A stretch of DNA of 8,648 nucleotides from Pseudomonadota bacterium. Its GTDB lineage: Bacteria > Pseudomonadota > Alphaproteobacteria > Acetobacterales > Acetobacteraceae. A model generated the notes under the pieces. That model did not search any database. It saw only the letters and a program-made list of their open reading frames with translations, and was not told the origin of the DNA. The stretch lies in NCBI GenBank assembly GCA_021808185.1, contig JAKBCB010000144.1, positions 1 to 8,648 on the forward strand, in the 5' to 3' direction. Below, one piece after another: positions 6,751 to 8,648 of the stretch (position 1 is its first letter; each line of letters begins with the position of its first letter). The position numbers and the translations under genes were made by a program.

Positions 6751-6758
6751 AACCTCGC

Positions 6759-8057
6759 ATGAGCCATCTTGTCGCCGAATTCGGTCGCGTCCACGCCTTG
6801 TCCACGGAGATCGCGGCCGGGCGCCTGACCGCCGAGGCGTTGCTCGAGCGCGCCCTCGCCCGCATCGCCGCCGTGGATGGCGCGGTACAGGCCTGGGCCG
6901 TGGTGCTGGCCGACGAGGCGCGCGCGAGCGCCCGCGCGCTGGACGCGGAGGTCCGCGCCGGCCGCGTGCGCGGGCCGCTGCACGGCATCCCGGTCGGCAT
7001 CAAGGACGTGATCGACGTGGCAGGCGTGCCCACGCGGGCGAATTGCCGCGCCCGCGCGGCGCTGCCGCCGGCCGATGCCGACGCGACGGTGGTGGCGCAT
7101 CTGCGCGCCGCGGGCGCGGTGATCCTGGGCAAGACCCACACCACCGAACTCGCGTATTTCGAATCCGTGCCGCCAACGCGCAACCCGCACGATCCCGCCC
7201 GCACCCCGGGCGGCTCCTCCGCCGGGTCCGCCGCCGCCGTTGCCGCCGGGATGGTGCCGCTGGCGCTGGGGACGCAGACGGCCGGCTCGGTGAACCGTCC
7301 GGCCGCGTATTGCGGCATCGGCGCGTTCAAGCCGTCCACGCTGTCCATCGCGGGCGTCGGCGTCGTCCCGCTGGCGCCCAGCTTCGATACCGTCGGCGCC
7401 TTCGGTGCCAGTGCCGCCGACGCGCTGGCGCTGGCCACCGCCTACACTCCCGCGCATCTGCGGCTCGGCGCCGGCACCGAAGGCGGCAGCCGCATCGTCG
7501 TGCTGCACGACGCGCTGCTCGGCCGCGCGGACGCGGAGACGCGCGCGGCGCTGGCCACGTTCGCCGACCGGCTCGCCGCCACCGGGCTGCCGGTCGAAAG
7601 CGCCGGCTCGCCGGTACCGCTGGACGAGATCCGCGAGGCGCATCGCGTCGTGCTGCTGGCCGAGCTCGGCGCCTGCCACGGGGGCACGCCAGCGAACCGC
7701 CTCGCCCCGAAACTTGCCGCCGATGTCGCCGCCGGGCTGAATATTCCCGCCGCCGAGTATCACCGCGCGCTGGCGGCGCTCGCGTCGCACCGCGCCCGCT
7801 TCTGGGCCGCCTTCGCGCCCACCGACATTCTGCTGCTGCCGGCAGCCCCCGCCGTTGCCCCGGTCGGCACCGGCACCGGCGATCCGTCGTTCATCAGTCC
7901 GATCACCGCCCTCGGCGGGCCCGCGGCGTCGGTTCGCGCCGGCATGGGGGCGGAAAGCGGGATGCCGGTGGGCGCGATGCTCGCGGCCGCCCCCGGCGCC
8001 GATGCCCGCCTCGCCGGCTTCCTCATGCACGAAGCCGATCCGGCGCTGGACCTCTAG
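6759..8057 (+). CDS. Amidase-signature family hydrolase
   Basis: A 432-residue member of the amidase signature (AS) superfamily, which hydrolyses amide, carbamate or ureido C-N bonds with a Ser-cisSer-Lys triad. The Lys is Lys82 in GIPVGIKDV (77-85). The cis-Ser is Ser153 in PGGSSAGS (150-157). The nucleophile is Ser177 in QTAGSVNRP (173-181). The 24-residue spacing of the two serines equals that of fatty-acid amide hydrolase (Ser217/Ser241). At 432 residues it is shorter than GatA (about 485), has no gatB/gatC neighbours, and ends in a divergent Ala-rich tail, so a catabolic amidase is likelier than the tRNA amidotransferase subunit. No signal peptide is visible, so it is probably cytoplasmic. 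It is transcribed away from cynS, and both enzymes can yield ammonia. Substrate unknown; allophanate, biuret-type or simple amides are possible but unsupported. Confidence 0.92.
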   Translation: MSHLVAEFGRVHALSTEIAAGRLTAEALLERALARIAAVDGAVQAWAVVLADEARASARALDAEVRAGRVRGPLHGIPVGIKDVIDVAGVPTRANCRARAALPPADADATVVAHLRAAGAVILGKTHTTELAYFESVPPTRNPHDPARTPGGSSAGSAAAVAAGMVPLALGTQTAGSVNRPAAYCGIGAFKPSTLSIAGVGVVPLAPSFDTVGAFGASAADALALATAYTPAHLRLGAGTEGGSRIVVLHDALLGRADAETRAALATFADRLAATGLPVESAGSPVPLDEIREAHRVVLLAELGACHGGTPANRLAPKLAADVAAGLNIPAAEYHRALAALASHRARFWAAFAPTDILLLPAAPAVAPVGTGTGDPSFISPITALGGPAASVRAGMGAESGMPVGAMLAAAPGADARLAGFLMHEADPALDL

Positions 8058-8066
8058 CGCCGGCCG

Positions 8067-8648
8067 TCAGGCGTACACGAACGCCGCGTCGTCGAGGTCG
8101 ATCGCCGGGAACTCGTCCTTCTCGGTCCAGTAATCCTGCGTGTGCTGCCATTCGCGCTTGTCGCCGCGCCGAGGCAGCAGTTGCTGGCCGCGCATCACGT
8201 AGCCGGCGTTGAAGTCCTGCGGATCGATCCAGTCCAGCAGCCGCATGTCCGCGTCTTCCGGGCGCAAAGCGACCGTCACCTGCCGGGCCTGCCGCGCCCG
8301 CATGTGCGTCAGCAGCCGGCACACGAAATCGCTCACCAGATCGGCGCGCAGCGTCCACGCCGCGCGCAGGTATCCGAACACCCACACCATGTTCGGCACG
8401 CCGGTGAACATCATGCCGCGATAGGTCACGGTGTCGGAGAACACGAGCGGCGCGCCGTCGATGCTGAACGCGATGTCGCCGAGCACGTTCAGATGGAACC
8501 CCGTAGCGGTGACGATGATATCGGCCGGCAACTCCTCGCCGGACCGCAGCAGAATCCCCCGGTCGGTGAACCGCTCGATCTGGTCGGTGACGACGGAGGC
8601 GCGGCCGGAGGCGATGCTCTTGAACAGATCGCCGTCCGGGATCAGCGC
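8067..8648 (-). CDS. Flavin-containing (EthA/Baeyer-Villiger-type) monooxygenase, C-terminal part; 5' end outside window
   Basis: The frame is open to the right edge, giving 193 residues of a family that usually has about 490, so roughly the last 40 % is present. The visible part has the EthA-like run DLFKSIASGRASVVTDQIERF (8-28; key residues Asp8, Val19, Thr21, Asp22), then GEELPADIIVTATGF (37-51) carrying the conserved ATG motif of flavin/NADPH monooxygenases. It continues with a WTLRADLVSDFVCRLLTHM segment (98-116) typical of this subgroup. The N-terminal FAD and NADPH Rossmann motifs and the BVMO fingerprint lie outside the window. Relatives oxidise ketones to esters or oxidise sulfur and nitrogen in thioamides; the substrate here is not shown. 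It converges on the amidase gene, with only 9 bases between stops. Confidence 0.9.
   Translation of the reverse strand, partial: ALIPDGDLFKSIASGRASVVTDQIERFTDRGILLRSGEELPADIIVTATGFHLNVLGDIAFSIDGAPLVFSDTVTYRGMMFTGVPNMVWVFGYLRAAWTLRADLVSDFVCRLLTHMRARQARQVTVALRPEDADMRLLDWIDPQDFNAGYVMRGQQLLPRRGDKREWQHTQDYWTEKDEFPAIDLDDAAFVYA

Larger units (their letters stand above)
6624..6758. promoter_or_regulatory. Divergent intergenic region between cynS and the amidase gene, with inverted repeats
   Basis: The 135-bp region separates two divergently transcribed genes, so promoters for both should lie here. No convincing -35/-10 pair could be picked on either strand. Two perfect 8-bp inverted repeats are present: CCGCCGGC 6674-6681 with GCCGGCGG 6698-6705 (16-base spacer), and GGCACGGG 6711-6718 with CCCGTGCC 6731-6738 (12-base spacer). 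The second is the better operator candidate because it sits 20 bp upstream of the amidase start. In such GC-rich DNA short repeats can occur by chance. Confidence 0.45.

Noticed and set aside
6624..8030. An upstream extension of the cynS frame that would give a 618-residue protein.
   Set aside because: The extension lies antisense to the amidase and has shadow-like Arg/Gly-rich composition. A near-consensus Shine-Dalgarno sits just before ATG 6623, and the 149-residue product matches CynS length.
6759..8057. Identification of the amidase as GatA or as allophanate hydrolase (AtzF).
   Set aside because: There are no gatB/gatC neighbours and the length is short for GatA. AtzF-type enzymes carry an extra C-terminal domain that is not visible here. 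Only the superfamily is supported.
6650..8212. A 520-codon plus-strand frame overlapping the amidase.
   Set aside because: It is a frame-shifted reading of the amidase, extremely Arg-rich, with no recognisable motif.

Overview
This is a GC-rich (clearly above 60 % by eye) proteobacterial window with tightly packed genes. A Hint_2-type domain, an RbsABC-type sugar importer, a cyanase and an EthA-like monooxygenase together suggest an alphaproteobacterium, possibly Acetobacteraceae. That placement is inferred from gene content and composition; there is no rRNA or marker gene to confirm it.

Left block (63-6177, all + strand, probably one operon): a short-chain dehydrogenase/reductase (SDR), a secreted sugar-type substrate-binding protein, a double-domain ABC ATPase, a membrane permease, and a 528-residue protein joining an SGNH/GDSL hydrolase to a C-terminal Hedgehog/intein-like Hint domain. 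Gaps between genes are 44, 60, 4 and 28 bases, and each gene has its own Shine-Dalgarno sequence. The three ABC genes form a complete importer of the ribose/xylose/polyol type (CUT2). The SDR plausibly oxidises the imported sugar or polyol. The GDSL-Hint protein is the most unusual gene: the hydrolase residues and the N-terminal autoprocessing residues of the Hint domain are all present, so it may cut itself. A strong GNRA-loop hairpin (1968-1991) lies between the binding-protein and ATPase genes and could set their relative expression.

Right block (6174-8648): a cyanase gene (cynS) on the - strand converges on the GDSL-Hint gene, and their stop codons overlap by four bases. A 135-bp divergent intergenic region follows, then an amidase-signature hydrolase on the + strand. 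The amidase converges on the 3' part of an EthA/Baeyer-Villiger-type flavin monooxygenase on the - strand, which runs off the right edge. Cyanase and amidase both release ammonia from small C-N compounds, so nitrogen scavenging or detoxification is a reasonable but unproven theme.

No tRNA, rRNA, CRISPR array, insertion sequence or phage gene was seen. No stretch longer than 300 bases lacks a gene. Several very long antisense open frames are products of GC-rich codon usage and were rejected.
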